Shown piece after piece: positions 1 through 8,040 of a stretch of 64,000 nucleotides of DNA (the first letter of the stretch is position 1; each line of letters starts with the position of its first letter). The stretch spans positions 992,001 through 1,056,000 of the forward strand of contig NC_021353.1 of assembly GCF_000404225.1 (NCBI RefSeq). Reading direction: 5' to 3'. The position numbers and the translations under genes are program-made. Under the pieces are notes generated by a model. That model did not search any database. It was not told the DNA's origin and was given only the letters and a program-made list of their open reading frames with translations. The DNA is from Candidatus Methanomassiliicoccus intestinalis Issoire-Mx1. GTDB taxonomy: Archaea > Thermoplasmatota > Thermoplasmata > Methanomassiliicoccales > Methanomassiliicoccaceae.

Positions 1-818
1 CTGACCAGGGTACCATCCCACTAATTCATAGCCGTACCTGCTTACCTCGTAGGATCTGGGAAGAGTATAAGATGTGCCGGTGTTCATTGTAAGATACTTA
101 GTGTCTGATCCGTTGCTGAACACTCCGCCGTTGGCGTTGAATGCTGCGTAATATGTGCTGGATGTCCATTTGGCATAGAATGTCGCGTTCCCTGTGACTT
201 TGTATTTTTCTCCAGGTTCATAGTTTGTTCCATTGACAGAATTCAAAGCCCAGCCTGCAAGGGTGTATCCTTCCTTAGACATACCGCTGGTAGGCAGAGT
301 GACAGTGCTGCCGGAAGTGACTGTGCTTGATGCTATTGATCCGGTACCGCCATTGGCATTGTATGAGACTGTGTAGGAGGTCGTTGAGGGCGCTCCGTTA
401 ACGATTTTAACTGTACCGGTGAATGTTGCCGATCCCTGTGAAAGCTTGCAGGTTACAGAAATGGGAAAGGTGCCGAAGTAGGGGACATTTCCGCTCAGGG
501 TGACGGTACTTGTGGAAAGATTGCCGGAAGCGCTGAGCCAGCTGGGACTGTTGACAACAAGATCCTGCTGCAGAGCACTGAACAGCGGCAGCGGCGTAAT
601 GAACGAAACAGTGATGCGGGAAGAAGTTACAGACATGGTCCATGAGCCCAGATCGGTGCTTGTGACCCTGCCCAGATTTTGACTGTTGGATGCTAATATC
701 GGCGAATCATCGCTTAGATCTTCAGCCGGCGAGAGAAATGCTGCGGAAGAGATGAGACAGAGAACCAGAAGAAGACATGCTCGCCCCCCCCCCCCCCGCC
801 CAAAGACTTACTCTTCAA
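1..818 (-). CDS. Secreted InlB-type (Listeria-Bacteroides) repeat protein, 5' part; start region out of frame
   Basis: The minus-strand frame read up to the poly-G run gives a hydrophobic leader (RACLLLVLCLISSAAF) followed by AED, a typical signal peptide, then a Ser/Thr-rich beta domain, then two InlB_B-type repeats with the hallmark YNANGG and GYTLAGW / GYELVGWYP motifs. The protein runs off the left edge of the window. The likely start is TTG at 818, 8 nt after an AAGGTGA ribosome-binding site. A run of 14 G (coding strand) lies between this TTG and the leader; 12 or 15 G would join them in frame, so the gene reads as OFF. Such proteins are usually exported adhesins or envelope proteins. 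The family call is firm; the start codon and the on/off interpretation are inference. Confidence 0.7.
784..797. repeat. Homopolymer run of 14 C (poly-G on the coding strand)
   Basis: Fourteen consecutive C on the plus strand, inside the leader region of the secreted repeat protein encoded on the minus strand. A length change of +1 or -2 restores the frame from the TTG start at 818. It is the longest homopolymer in the window and stands out against AT-rich surroundings. Confidence 0.95.
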
Positions 819-1055
819 GAGACATCACCTTGTCATGTTTAATATTCATAGGAATGCTGCTCCTCATGTGGTCGAAGGCCAGCCTCTCAAAACTGCAGAA
901 AAGAATGGTGTCAGGAGCAGGCTGGCTCATGACATCAGCATATAGCTTTACAGGATATATACTATTGATTTACAAGAAAAAAATATTTTACATCCTTACG
1001 GTTGTTCGAAATCAAACAAGAGTAAGGACATAAAAAAATGGCAGATATCAAAGAA

Positions 1056-1367
1056 TTATAATTCTGGAGCGGTTACAGATACCTGATCTAAGCTGAAATA
1101 CATATTGATCTCTGGTATTGTTTTGCAGTAGCTGTTCCAGTGTTTGATCCTTTTATAAGCTACTCTGCCAGATGTTTCAAAGACTGTGTATCCCAGAAAA
1201 TGTCTTCTGTGCCGCCTTGTCCTGACCTTTCGCTGCATGTTGATAACTCTCTGTACAGGGATGCCCAGATCCTGAGATATCTCTTCATTTGACTTTTTAT
1301 CGACAGATTTAGCAATCATAACCTTATATTCTGTGCTTGTGAAGCAGTACTTATCATCCAGTGTCAT
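1056..1367 (-). CDS. Small helix-turn-helix protein
   Basis: 103 residues. Residues about 28-50 (SNEEISQDLGIPVQRVINMQ) fit a helix-turn-helix of the sigma-r4/LuxR-like shape. The C-terminal half is basic and aromatic (RTRRHRRHFLGY), consistent with nucleic-acid binding. Nothing in the sequence shows the target. It lies upstream of a second small minus-strand gene (1390-1800) in the accessory region. I do not recognise a named family. Confidence 0.5.
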   Translation of the reverse strand: MTLDDKYCFTSTEYKVMIAKSVDKKSNEEISQDLGIPVQRVINMQRKVRTRRHRRHFLGYTVFETSGRVAYKRIKHWNSYCKTIPEINMYFSLDQVSVTAPEL

Positions 1368-1389
1368 GTGATTGAACCCTCCATAGATG

Positions 1390-1800
1390 TTACTCTGAAT
1401 CGATTATTTTATCAAAAGAGACTAAATTATTGTCTCTAAGTTCTCTGCATTCCTTTTTAATTCTGCGAAGCAGCTTATTCTCTTTTTTCTTGAGTCTGTG
1501 GCACGGCAGGATGATCGGAATGTCGATCATATAGCAGATCATGGCTGAACTGATCAGATTCTTGATTAAACGCTCACATGGCGGGTTTTTGTTAGAATTC
1601 CAGCATTTGTCACAGGGATTAGGCGACAGCTTAAGGCTGCGGTATATTCTGTCACGCCTAATATAGAAACTCGATATAGACTTGGCCGGCATCGAAAACG
1701 AGAAAAACATTAGCAGTATGTTGCCACGGAATGCAATTTCATCCCCAGTCAGGTCTGTTTTATAAAAATCATAACCATCTGGATATATGGCATCATTCAA
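1390..1800 (-). CDS. Hypothetical protein with a hydrophobic segment and Cys pairs
   Basis: 136 residues, unrecognised. Residues about 25-45 are hydrophobic (NILLMFFSFSMP) and may touch the membrane. A CDKC pair near residue 65 followed by further Cys (PPCER, ILPCHR) could bind metal. The C-terminus is a charged helix (KKKENKLLRRIKKECREL). It sits between two small regulators on the same strand, about 110 bp downstream of the wHTH gene at 1908-2234. No function can be assigned. Confidence 0.45.
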   Translation of the reverse strand: MNDAIYPDGYDFYKTDLTGDEIAFRGNILLMFFSFSMPAKSISSFYIRRDRIYRSLKLSPNPCDKCWNSNKNPPCERLIKNLISSAMICYMIDIPIILPCHRLKKKENKLLRRIKKECRELRDNNLVSFDKIIDSE

Positions 1801-1907
1801 AGGATCACGCTTCCTCAGTCTTTTTCAACAACGTTAAATTCGACAGCTTCACGCGCTGCATCGTGTATAGACGGACAAGTATTTAGTGAGTTTTATATGT
1901 CTGTATC

Positions 1908-2234
1908 TCAGGCCTTTGCGCTTTCTTGGCTCTGCTGACTGCAGCGATCAAGTCTGGAACATCTGTCATTTGCATCTTTCAGCAGCGCAGCAATTTCTCT
2001 GCCTTCATCAGTGAGAGATACATATGTTGTTCGATACCTGCCTACGGGCTCTGATTTCTTAACCAGTCCAGACTGCACCAGCGATTCTATCAGATCAACC
2101 AGAGTTGAATAGCTTTTGATATAACCTCTGATTTCATTCAGCTTGCATTTGTCTGAATCCAGCATTAATACTAATACATATACCGCGTATCGTTTATAGA
2201 GAACAGTTTCCGGCGGATTAGTATCAAGTGCCAC
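1908..2234 (-). CDS. Winged-helix transcription regulator with its own AGTACT operator
   Basis: 108 residues. An N-terminal helix (YAVYVLVLMLDSD) is followed by a helix-turn-helix (NEIRGYIKSYSTLVDLIESLVQSGLV) and a wing ending TYVSLTDEGREIAALL, the common layout of archaeal one-domain wHTH regulators. The start is GTG, immediately after an AGTACT-containing repeat, so the mRNA is probably leaderless or nearly so. The same architecture occurs four more times at 6.5-9.1 kb, each with a different operator. It probably represses its own promoter; other targets are unknown. Confidence 0.65.
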   Translation of the reverse strand: MALDTNPPETVLYKRYAVYVLVLMLDSDKCKLNEIRGYIKSYSTLVDLIESLVQSGLVKKSEPVGRYRTTYVSLTDEGREIAALLKDANDRCSRLDRCSQQSQESAKA

Positions 2235-2310
2235 GTAGTACTCAATACATTTCTTATTTTTAATAAATTAGTAATGGTTACTAAGTAGTACTCAGTACTT
2301 ATTTCTATGA
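2235..2310 (-). promoter_or_regulatory. Promoter and operator repeats of the wHTH gene at 1908-2234
   Basis: Two copies of TAGTACTCA(A/G)TAC occur, one touching the GTG start and one about 50 bp upstream (AAGTAGTACTCAGTACTT). Between them is an AT-rich stretch (AATTTATTAAAAATAAG on the minus strand) about 25-30 bp before the start, fitting a TATA box. One repeat therefore overlaps the expected transcription start, as expected for autorepression. The sites are seen; the binding protein is inferred. Confidence 0.55.
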
Positions 2311-2358
2311 TCAGTCATGAGTCTGCAGGATGAGGATTATACTCTCTAGTCTATGACA

Positions 2359-2793
2359 TCAGGCTGCGCATTCGACATCGATTATCATCTCGAAGTCAAT
2401 AGTCTTCTTTTCATCGGGTTTATATGTACGATCCCAAGGAGTGCCGTTTTTATGAGCCTTATCCACTAGTTCACGGGCAGTCTTATCCATGCAGTCTTCA
2501 ATCAGTTTATCAAGCACTGCGACTGCTTCCGGGGAGAATGGTTTTGAAGGTTCTTTATCTTCTCTGATCGGTATTCCTGCATAGATGTAATATTGATAGT
2601 AAACGTTTGGAACTACAGGACCTAGCATCCATGCTTCTATCTTATCATTAAAAAGATACTCTTTTGTCTCTTTGTAGTATCTTATCCATGCAAAATACAG
2701 CATCTTCTGCAGCTTAAGATTGGTCACTGGGTTTCTCATCCCATAGTATTTCTTTATGATGTATTTAGCTACATCCAACGCGTCATATGCCAT
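2359..2793 (-). CDS. Panacea/SocA-like (DUF4065) protein
   Basis: 144 residues from the ATG at 2793, which follows a GGTGG ribosome-binding site; an open frame runs further upstream but looks non-coding. The N-terminus (ALDVAKYIIKKYY, NLKLQKMLYFAWIRYY) and the block EAWMLGPVVPNVYYQY are characteristic of the Panacea domain, found in antitoxins of type II toxin-antitoxin systems and in proteolysis adaptors related to SocA. The C-terminus (NGTPWDRTY) also fits. No adjacent toxin is obvious; the nearest gene (3055-3327) is divergent. Family confident, role as antitoxin uncertain. Confidence 0.75.
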   Translation of the reverse strand: MAYDALDVAKYIIKKYYGMRNPVTNLKLQKMLYFAWIRYYKETKEYLFNDKIEAWMLGPVVPNVYYQYYIYAGIPIREDKEPSKPFSPEAVAVLDKLIEDCMDKTARELVDKAHKNGTPWDRTYKPDEKKTIDFEMIIDVECAA

Positions 2794-3054
2794 ATCGCTT
2801 CCACCGTTTTGAAGAGACTTAGTCTTAGCGTTGTGCCTTTTTTCCAATCTTCTGCACCATTTTAAAGTCCCCCTTTCCCAAGGGCATATTGGTCTGTTTC
2901 GCATATTGTTGCTTGATACCACGTGGTGAGAAATTAAAACTGACTGCTGAACATACATATGTTGATAAAGCAGGCAGAACGTGACATTTATATATTGTGA
3001 CATTTGTAAAATAATCAGACCATCAAGGTCACTGTCTGAAAGGAAGGGAGTTTA

Positions 3055-3327
3055 ATGACTGATAAAGATGATACGAAAATCACTCAATTGCAGAAAGATG
3101 ATCTCATTAAAGCACGCAGCAATATTGCACTTGTAATGCGCATGATGGATACCATGTCATCTGATTATAATTCATGGCATGACAATCATAATGGCATGTC
3201 TGAGGATGAAAAGAAGATTCTCAATCAATCTTTACATCTCATCGATGCTGCAACAGGCACCATACCATCATATATTAAGAATGCCAAAAAAACTGCTGCC
3301 GAGGATGGATGGGATGAGTTCTGTTAA
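3055..3327 (+). CDS. Small hypothetical protein, divergent from the Panacea gene
   Basis: 90 residues, ATG preceded by GAAGGAAGGGAG. Almost entirely helical and polar, with blocks DLIKARSNIALVMRMMDTM and SEDEKKILNQSLHLIDAATG and an acidic end (AEDGWDEFC). It is divergently oriented from the Panacea gene across about 260 bp. It might be the partner of that protein, but the divergent layout is not the usual toxin-antitoxin operon. I do not recognise a family. Confidence 0.5.
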   Translation: MTDKDDTKITQLQKDDLIKARSNIALVMRMMDTMSSDYNSWHDNHNGMSEDEKKILNQSLHLIDAATGTIPSYIKNAKKTAAEDGWDEFC

Positions 3328-3459
3328 TAAGAGGATTGTTTATAAGAAAGAGCAGAATAGTTGATAAATGGAAAAAGTAATTCTAAAAAGAAATCATTGA
3401 TGATCTACCGGTCAAACTCGTTTTAATGATTGTAATCCTGAGCGTATGCTATCTGTGCA

Positions 3460-3930
3460 TTAGACCCAGCTATAGAACTTTCTGGGCATAAAATTTATGC
3501 AAAACAGAGCCAATATCAATAGGGCATCTATCACACAAGCTATGCCTATCGCACATGGATAACTGCTATATAACGTGCAAGCTATAGCTGTGACGAGTGC
3601 TATTGCTCCTAAGGCAATGGAAGTTACACGTATAGTACGTCCGTATCTAATATCAAAACTTGAAGAGGCATGGCTTGAAATGCCTTCCATGGACTTGCTT
3701 GCTCGATCAAAAGCATCTATTTCTGAATTTACATCTATGCCCAGACGACTTAAATCTATATTAAAAATTTTAAGAAAATTCACTGCATAATAAAAGACTC
3801 CTTGAGCGAGTTTGGCATAATCAACTATGAGATCATAGATTATTCTGGATTCATGTACAGATACCAATTCATGGTATCGAATTATCCTAATCCTATACTG
3901 ATCTAAAATTTTTTTAAGTGCTATATCCAT
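3460..3930 (-). pseudogene. Membrane-protein fragment, C-terminal part of a frame-disrupted gene
   Basis: 156 residues from the first ATG. Two transmembrane helices lie near the C-terminus (IALGAIALVTAIACTLY and ACVIDALLILALFCINF). The frame stays open without a start codon upstream to about 4245, adding about 100 protein-like residues (for example NNGKYDPSKIQYSTGTDSKS, ending NVYVNMDIAL), so the ATG at 3930 is probably internal. That extension overlaps the end of the gene at 4197-4949, which suggests one ancestral gene split by a frameshift near 4200. Confidence 0.5.
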
Positions 3931-4196
3931 ATTTACATATACATTGCCTGCAGGTATAGCTTCACACCCGATTATGCAGTCGGCACTATAATTTTCATCA
4001 GAATGGTGACTGTGTACATGAAAAAGCTCTTTAACTGCATTAAATATTTCATGAAACTGATTCTCAGATTTTGAATCAGTCCCCGTCGAGTATTGAATCT
4101 TACTAGGATCATATTTACCATTGTTGAGATCGTCTCGAATCTTATTAAGATCGTATTGAACCAGTAAAGCTTCCTTACTTTGTGAACTATGTGAGA

Positions 4197-4949
4197 CTAA
4201 TTTGCACAGGCCTGATCCATATATATGTGCATAATACTGGATATTTCTAACCTATTGCTTGTATCTTTAACTTTAAGAGTCTCTATTAAGTACAGTTTAG
4301 GTTTTGTGTAATCAAATGATTCAGAAGATGAAACGATCAGTACAGGTAAAAAGGTATAAGGAAATTCATCTTTATATATGCCTTTTAAGGTGTAATATAA
4401 TTCTTTACCCTCTGTTTGGCTAAATTCTTCATTATATATTCTCTTTATCTCGCTCTTGATTGCCTCAATTAATTCTTTCTTTTTATTATTAATTCCCTTC
4501 CTAAACTGTCTTCTTTGATAGCATCCCTTAATCCTCTCCTTTGCAACAGACCCTAGCATTACAATTTCGTCACGTATGGATTTTACGCTCTCTATCATCT
4601 GAGTAGATAAACGATTATCCATCAGATATGGGTTAGACATGTCTAGATCTGATTCTTGTATGTTTTGGTCGTCATTTATTGGAGAAAATGTATCATAATC
4701 GTTTGAGTTCAATATGAGTTCAAAAATATTATCCGCAGAAATATTTCTAGAGTGTTTATCAGCTGAGAGTGTTAATTTTTTTAGAATCAAACGTCTTTGT
4801 TGTAAAATGTAATTGGGGCTGGCCATTGGGAACCAACCCCAATATTCTACATCTCCCACTCGCTCACCAAAATAATCTGAATGAGACGCTGTCTCTTCCA
4901 AGTGGTGTTGTTTTTGCAGTGGCCCTTTTTTTATTGTCGTTGTATCCAC
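4197..4949 (-). pseudogene. Middle part of a frame-disrupted gene (hypothetical)
   Basis: 250-residue open frame ending in TAG at 4197-4199. The first about 22 residues (TIKKGPLQKQHHLEE) are the wrong-frame reading of the wHTH-like gene at 4864-5094. From GERVGDVEYWGWFP onward it looks real: charged helices, then a beta-rich end (FPYTFLPVLIVSSSES). The downstream protein-like frame continues in a different phase. TAG here is probably not a true stop or a pyrrolysine codon, since the in-frame sequence after it is not protein-like. No family recognised. Confidence 0.45.
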
Positions 4950-5094
4950 ATCTCATTAACCCTACGGATGTTAGATACTCAACCGCATCTTCATCTCCTT
5001 TATCGATGATGCGTCCTTGTCTGTATTTTTTCAATACATGCTTTTGCTGGTAAGTCATCATTGTATCAACGCCTACACCTAGGGTGGCGATCAA
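4864..5094 (-). pseudogene. wHTH-like N-terminal part of a frame-disrupted gene
   Basis: 76 residues. Residues about 13-68 (QQKHVLKKYRQGRIIDKG, EDAVEYLTSVGLMRCG, TAKTTPLGRDSV) resemble a winged helix-turn-helix with the frequent wing end AKTTPLGR. The frame closes shortly afterwards (RLFW) while a plausible continuation (GERVGDVEYWGWFP) is in another phase, overlapping by 86 bp. With the breakpoint near 4200 this makes a three-piece gene: wHTH, central domain, two-helix membrane anchor. It could instead be three overlapping genes, but the lack of starts argues for decay or frameshifting. Confidence 0.45.
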
Positions 5095-6017
5095 GCCATT
5101 TGATACCTCAATTTCTATGAGGCGGCGATCAAGCTACCATGTGTATTTGATAACACCTTCTATTTATTCATGTATGCTGCATAGCAACTATGCCAGTCAA
5201 CAGAGTTAGAAGATGTATAACGTCTCTATTCATTTAATCCCAAAGAGACGATCTTTAATACAACAACAAGTATTTAAATTTTTTTACAGAAAAATGAATG
5301 AATCTCTAAAGATTGTCATCAAAACAGGCTATTGTAATCAGTCACGCAATAGATGCTTGAGAAGCATAAAGTGCTTAACTACCATATATAGTTATCATTC
5401 TACAGAACATAGAATATTTTTTTAAAGAGTTATGAATACTTTTGCAGAATTGAGCCTTCTGATGATGCAAGTTTAAAATAATGTCAAAATCAACACTCAA
5501 AAACTAAGCAATGTAGAATAATTGAAGAGCTCCATGCTATGAATCATATATCATTCTGTTTCATTAGCGATGAAAAAGAGATCTGGAGATACTCTGGTCA
5601 TCAGTCCATCGAGGATTATCAAGTCTCTATTGATCATACCCAGATCAAATAGGTAATTCGGATGATCAGAAACTCCATCTTAATATATTCTACCTCTGAA
5701 CTATTCAAATAAGTTATATTGTATTTCGGTGCCAACCGAATGATCTTGTTCTTGTCTGGTCTGATAAGTTCGTATATTTTCTTCAAACTTCAAACGGAAT
5801 CTCATGCAATTCTTATCCTTTTAAATAATTCTTACTTCATAATGCAGTCTGTATTTTCTCAAAGCGGAGAAATGCAGGCCGTTCGCGGTCATAGAGTCCC
5901 TTCGTTGCCGGCATGATGTCGGACTTTCTTTTATCATAGCTTTAGCTTTCTTTTGTTTTTTCTGGATCAGGTCTTTTTTAGCTAATTACTTTAATAAATT
6001 AATAATATCGTATAGTA

Positions 6018-6082
6018 TAACATTCTACAAACTAAATGTTATCCGGTGTTATTTCATTTAAAAAATGTTATCTAATAACATT
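6018..6082. promoter_or_regulatory. Operator-like ATGTTAT repeats without an adjacent regulator gene
   Basis: ATGTTAT-CTA-ATAACAT (6065-6081) is a perfect 7-3-7 inverted repeat. A second AATGTTATCC with a following TGTTATT lies about 30 bp upstream and a partial ACATT before that. Spacing and AT-rich context resemble the operators of the wHTH array downstream, but no wHTH gene adjoins it. It may be what remains of a lost array unit. Confidence 0.45.
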
Positions 6083-6203
6083 CAACGCCGTTAAATATTA
6101 TTTTTTTACAAAATGGCAAGATAAAACAAGAGATAATAAGGATTAGTATGATAAATACTTGTAAAAAACGCAAAGTTTTAAATACTCTAAGAGGGAAGAT
6201 ATA

Positions 6204-6281
6204 GAAAGTGTATCGTATAAATTACAATAACAATAACAATTAAAATTGTTATTAACATCCGCTCTCTCTATAGACACTTTC
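6204..6281. promoter_or_regulatory. Nested palindromes: 22-bp AT-rich palindrome inside an 8-bp inverted repeat
   Basis: AATAACAATT-AA-AATTGTTATT (6232-6253) is a perfect palindrome. It sits inside GAAAGTGT (6204-6211) and ACACTTTC (6274-6281). The two-base centre is too tight for an RNA hairpin loop, so the inner part is better read as a DNA-binding site. No gene starts nearby. Confidence 0.4.
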
Positions 6282-6540
6282 GGAGATTCATCATATAAAA
6301 AGCTTTGCTTCAGTATGTATTTTTGATCTTATAACAATATTCTATATACAATTTCGATCCGATGCATCAAGGCAGGATCCGCACTGCGATTTGATCACTA
6401 AAGAATATGTTCTGCAGCGCGGGATCCCGTTAAAATCTCATAAATCCGGTTTAATTGCGAGTTTCTCCATCAAGCATGAAAACGTACGTGTTAAAACAAA
6501 CATGCCGTAAAATGGCTTAAAAATGTCAAAAATTAGGGCT

Positions 6541-6813
6541 TTAAAGTAAAGATGATACTTCTCTAAGCTTTTCCACTACCTTAATGCCCTTTTGTGTGAT
6601 CGAAACTATGTGTTTTTTATAGACTTTCTTGATCTTTATCAGTTCTTTTGATTCGAGAGTGTCTAAAATCTCCATCAACCGTACATATGTCGATAAAACA
6701 TCATTCTGAATTCTTGTTTTCAATATCTCTTCATTTCGATGATCGTAGACATAGTTTAACACATCGACGGTTGGTCCAAAGAGTTCAGATAGACTTGAGT
6801 CAGGCATTTTCAA
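6541..6813 (-). CDS. Winged-helix regulator 1 of the array
   Basis: 90 residues. N-terminal helix (ELFGPTVDVLNYVYDH), helix-turn-helix (STYVRLMEILDTLESKELI) and wing (KKHIVSITQKGIKVVEKLREV). Closely similar to regulator 2 at 7408-7674 (shared LMxILDTL, HIVSIT, VEKLREx), so the two are paralogues. It is divergent from a plus-strand pseudoknot RNA (7004-7143), with a shared promoter carrying TTCTC/GAGAA repeats. A one-domain archaeal wHTH of this size usually binds DNA as a dimer and represses itself; that role is inferred from operator position. Confidence 0.7.
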   Translation of the reverse strand: MKMPDSSLSELFGPTVDVLNYVYDHRNEEILKTRIQNDVLSTYVRLMEILDTLESKELIKIKKVYKKHIVSITQKGIKVVEKLREVSSLL

Positions 6814-6945
6814 TTCTTAATTCATAAATCAACTATCAAATATAAGATATGGTTCTCAATTCACTAATCAAGAATAATTATTTATACCATGTATCTGTTG
6901 TTGAGTTAGTAATCGAGAATATTAATTCTCGGATTTACTACAAGG
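6814..6945. promoter_or_regulatory. Bidirectional promoter and operators of array unit 1
   Basis: Near the centre is TATTTATACC, readable as a TATA box on both strands. About 25 bp to the right is the inverted repeat CGAGAAT-ATTA-ATTCTCG; about 25 bp to the left is TTCTCAATTCACTAATCAAGAA. One operator therefore overlaps each expected start of the divergent transcripts (wHTH leftward, RNA rightward). Confidence 0.55.
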
Positions 6946-7003
6946 GCTCATCATATGCCTCAGTGAAAACTACATCGATCAAATTGTTAGACGGTTTAAA
7001 CCC

Positions 7004-7143
7004 TTTCAAGGAGTCTGACACTGCTTAACCGATGCACTCAATAATTTTAGACTCCAATGGGTGCATCGACCTTAAATCTGAGACATAACCCGATTGGGCG
7101 CCGGCTTTTTGGATATGAAAGCTGGCCCCTAGGGTTTCCTACA
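7004..7143 (+). ncRNA. Predicted H-type pseudoknot RNA, copy A (140-bp repeat)
   Basis: Stem 1 pairs GGAGTCT (7010-7016) with AGACTCC (7049-7055). Stem 2 pairs CGATGCACTC (7030-7039), which lies in the loop of stem 1, with GGGTGCATCG (7059-7068), which lies outside it, so the two interlock. A third hairpin of about 12 bp follows (GGGcGCCGGCTTT 7096-7108 with AAAGCTGGCCCC 7118-7129). The 140 bp are identical to 7825-7964. No open frame of note. The plus strand is inferred from the divergent promoter to its left. Confidence 0.6.
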
Positions 7144-7290
7144 TAATCAATAAGCCTCTGAGCTTCAGCGATAAGGCGAATGTATTCTTCCCCTTCAGAT
7201 GTGATTGTGATTATTGTAGCGTTTTTCCTGGATCCTAGACGATCGATGATTTAGATAGGTCTATTTTCACAAAGAGAATCGAGCTGTTCA
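7144..7290 (-). pseudogene. Remnant of another array wHTH gene (C-terminal wing)
   Basis: Read on the minus strand, one frame gives RLGSRKNATIITITSEGE followed by EYIRLIAEAQRLID, which matches the wing and C-terminal helix of the array regulators (compare SITPKGCKLVEKLRE). The upstream part is broken by stops and frame changes and the 3' end runs straight into RNA copy A. It supports an ancestral arrangement of RNA followed by an opposing wHTH gene, repeated in tandem. Confidence 0.45.
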
Positions 7291-7407
7291 CCGTTTGAAA
7301 TGTAAATCCCATCTATATGTACAATATGATATTCACAAAATGCTTAGAGATCTACGACAATTCGTGTTTATAAAACATATTTGCAGCATCATTTCAAATT
7401 TAAATTG

Positions 7408-7674
7408 TTATAGTGAATGTGATATTTCCCTAAGCTTTTCCACTAATTTACATCCTTTTGGAGTTATAGACACAATATGCCTTTTTCCATCATCATGGAT
7501 ATCAATCAGTTCTTCTGTTTTAAGCGTATCCAATATATTCATTAACCGGTTATAGTTGCTTAAAACTTCATATTTGAGATCTCTTTTGTGGATCTCTTTT
7601 TCTTTATGATCATATAAATGATAAAGAACTACAATTGGTTCTCCAAATATCTTTTCGATGTCCAGCTCATTCAT
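7408..7674 (-). CDS. Winged-helix regulator 2 of the array
   Basis: 88 residues: helix (KIFGEPIVVLYHLYDHKEKEI), helix-turn-helix (SNYNRLMNILDTLKTEELI), wing (KRHIVSITPKGCKLVEKLREI). Paralogue of regulator 1, but its promoter carries a completely different operator, GTTCTAGAAC, in three copies. The ATG lies just downstream of one copy. Divergent from RNA copy B. Likely an autorepressor that also controls that RNA. Confidence 0.72.
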   Translation of the reverse strand: MNELDIEKIFGEPIVVLYHLYDHKEKEIHKRDLKYEVLSNYNRLMNILDTLKTEELIDIHDDGKRHIVSITPKGCKLVEKLREISHSL

Positions 7675-7785
7675 GAAATTCTAAGTTCTAGAACAGTTAA
7701 CCGTTGTATATATTTGTGTTATTTGTTCTAGAACACAGAACATATAAATACATCTTTATTGTTCTAGAATCTAGAACGAAATGCC
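7675..7785. promoter_or_regulatory. Bidirectional promoter with three TTCTAGAA operators, array unit 2
   Basis: GTTCTAGAAC near 7687, TGTTCTAGAACA near 7730, and GTTCTAGAATCTAGAAC near 7765-7781. AATATATAC on the minus strand lies about 25 bp before the left operator, and CATATAAATAC (about 7740-7751) about 25 bp before the right one. Each outer operator thus sits on an expected transcription start, and a third lies between the two TATA boxes. This is the clearest of the array operators. Confidence 0.7.
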
Positions 7786-7824
7786 TCAAAATCAAACAAG
7801 GGGCCATTCAACTCCTCCAAACAA

Positions 7825-7964
7825 TTTCAAGGAGTCTGACACTGCTTAACCGATGCACTCAATAATTTTAGACTCCAATGGGTGCATCGACCTTAAATCT
7901 GAGACATAACCCGATTGGGCGCCGGCTTTTTGGATATGAAAGCTGGCCCCTAGGGTTTCCTACA
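7825..7964 (+). ncRNA. Predicted H-type pseudoknot RNA, copy B (140-bp repeat)
   Basis: Identical over 140 bp to copy A, with the same interlocked stems (GGAGTCT at 7831-7837; CGATGCAC and its partner downstream). After it comes a GCGAAAGC hairpin (TCAGCGAAAGCGCTGA, about 7977-7992), then AAGGAGAACGAAACGATGG, a ribosome-binding site and ATG that lead into the antisense of regulator 3. The hairpin and start-like sequence also follow copies C and D. It should be transcribed rightward from the promoter at about 7745-7775. Confidence 0.6.
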
Positions 7965-8040
7965 AACTGCTTCGAATCAGCGAAAGCGCTGAACAAAACA
8001 AGGAGAACGAAACGATGGAAAAAGCAAGACATACAGAAAG

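Larger units (their letters stand above)
5095..6540. other. Gene-poor, AT-rich decayed region
   Basis: No convincing gene in about 1.4 kb. Short open frames (5213-5425, 5719-5916) lack ribosome-binding sites and have coding-unlike composition. Minus-strand fragments such as GLYDRERPAFLRFEK near 5880-5930 and ELIRPDKNKIIRLAPKY near 5735-5785 look like broken pieces of an old protein, possibly a transposase. A direct repeat GGCGATCAAGC occurs twice at about 5087-5135. Two palindromic operator-like clusters lie at 6018-6082 and 6204-6281. Confidence 0.5.

Noticed and set aside
686..1033. Plus-strand ORF of 115 codons across the C run
   Set aside because: Contains the homopolymer as a proline run, overlaps the signal-peptide frame of the secreted protein, and has no ribosome-binding site.
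4197..4199. TAG as a possible pyrrolysine codon
   Set aside because: In-frame sequence after the TAG does not look like protein, whereas another frame does; a frameshift explains it better.
5213..5916. Two small plus-strand ORFs in the AT-rich gap
   Set aside because: No ribosome-binding sites, low-complexity translations, and no likeness to known proteins.
6410..6435. GCGCGGGATCCCG as a left attachment site
   Set aside because: Resembles the tRNA-Gly 3' end only over a few bases and lacks the TTCGAA T-loop sequence.
7004..7964. 140-bp direct repeats considered as an insertion sequence or CRISPR
   Set aside because: Only two identical copies 821 bp apart, no transposase, no spacers of regular length, and internal complementarity points to an RNA.
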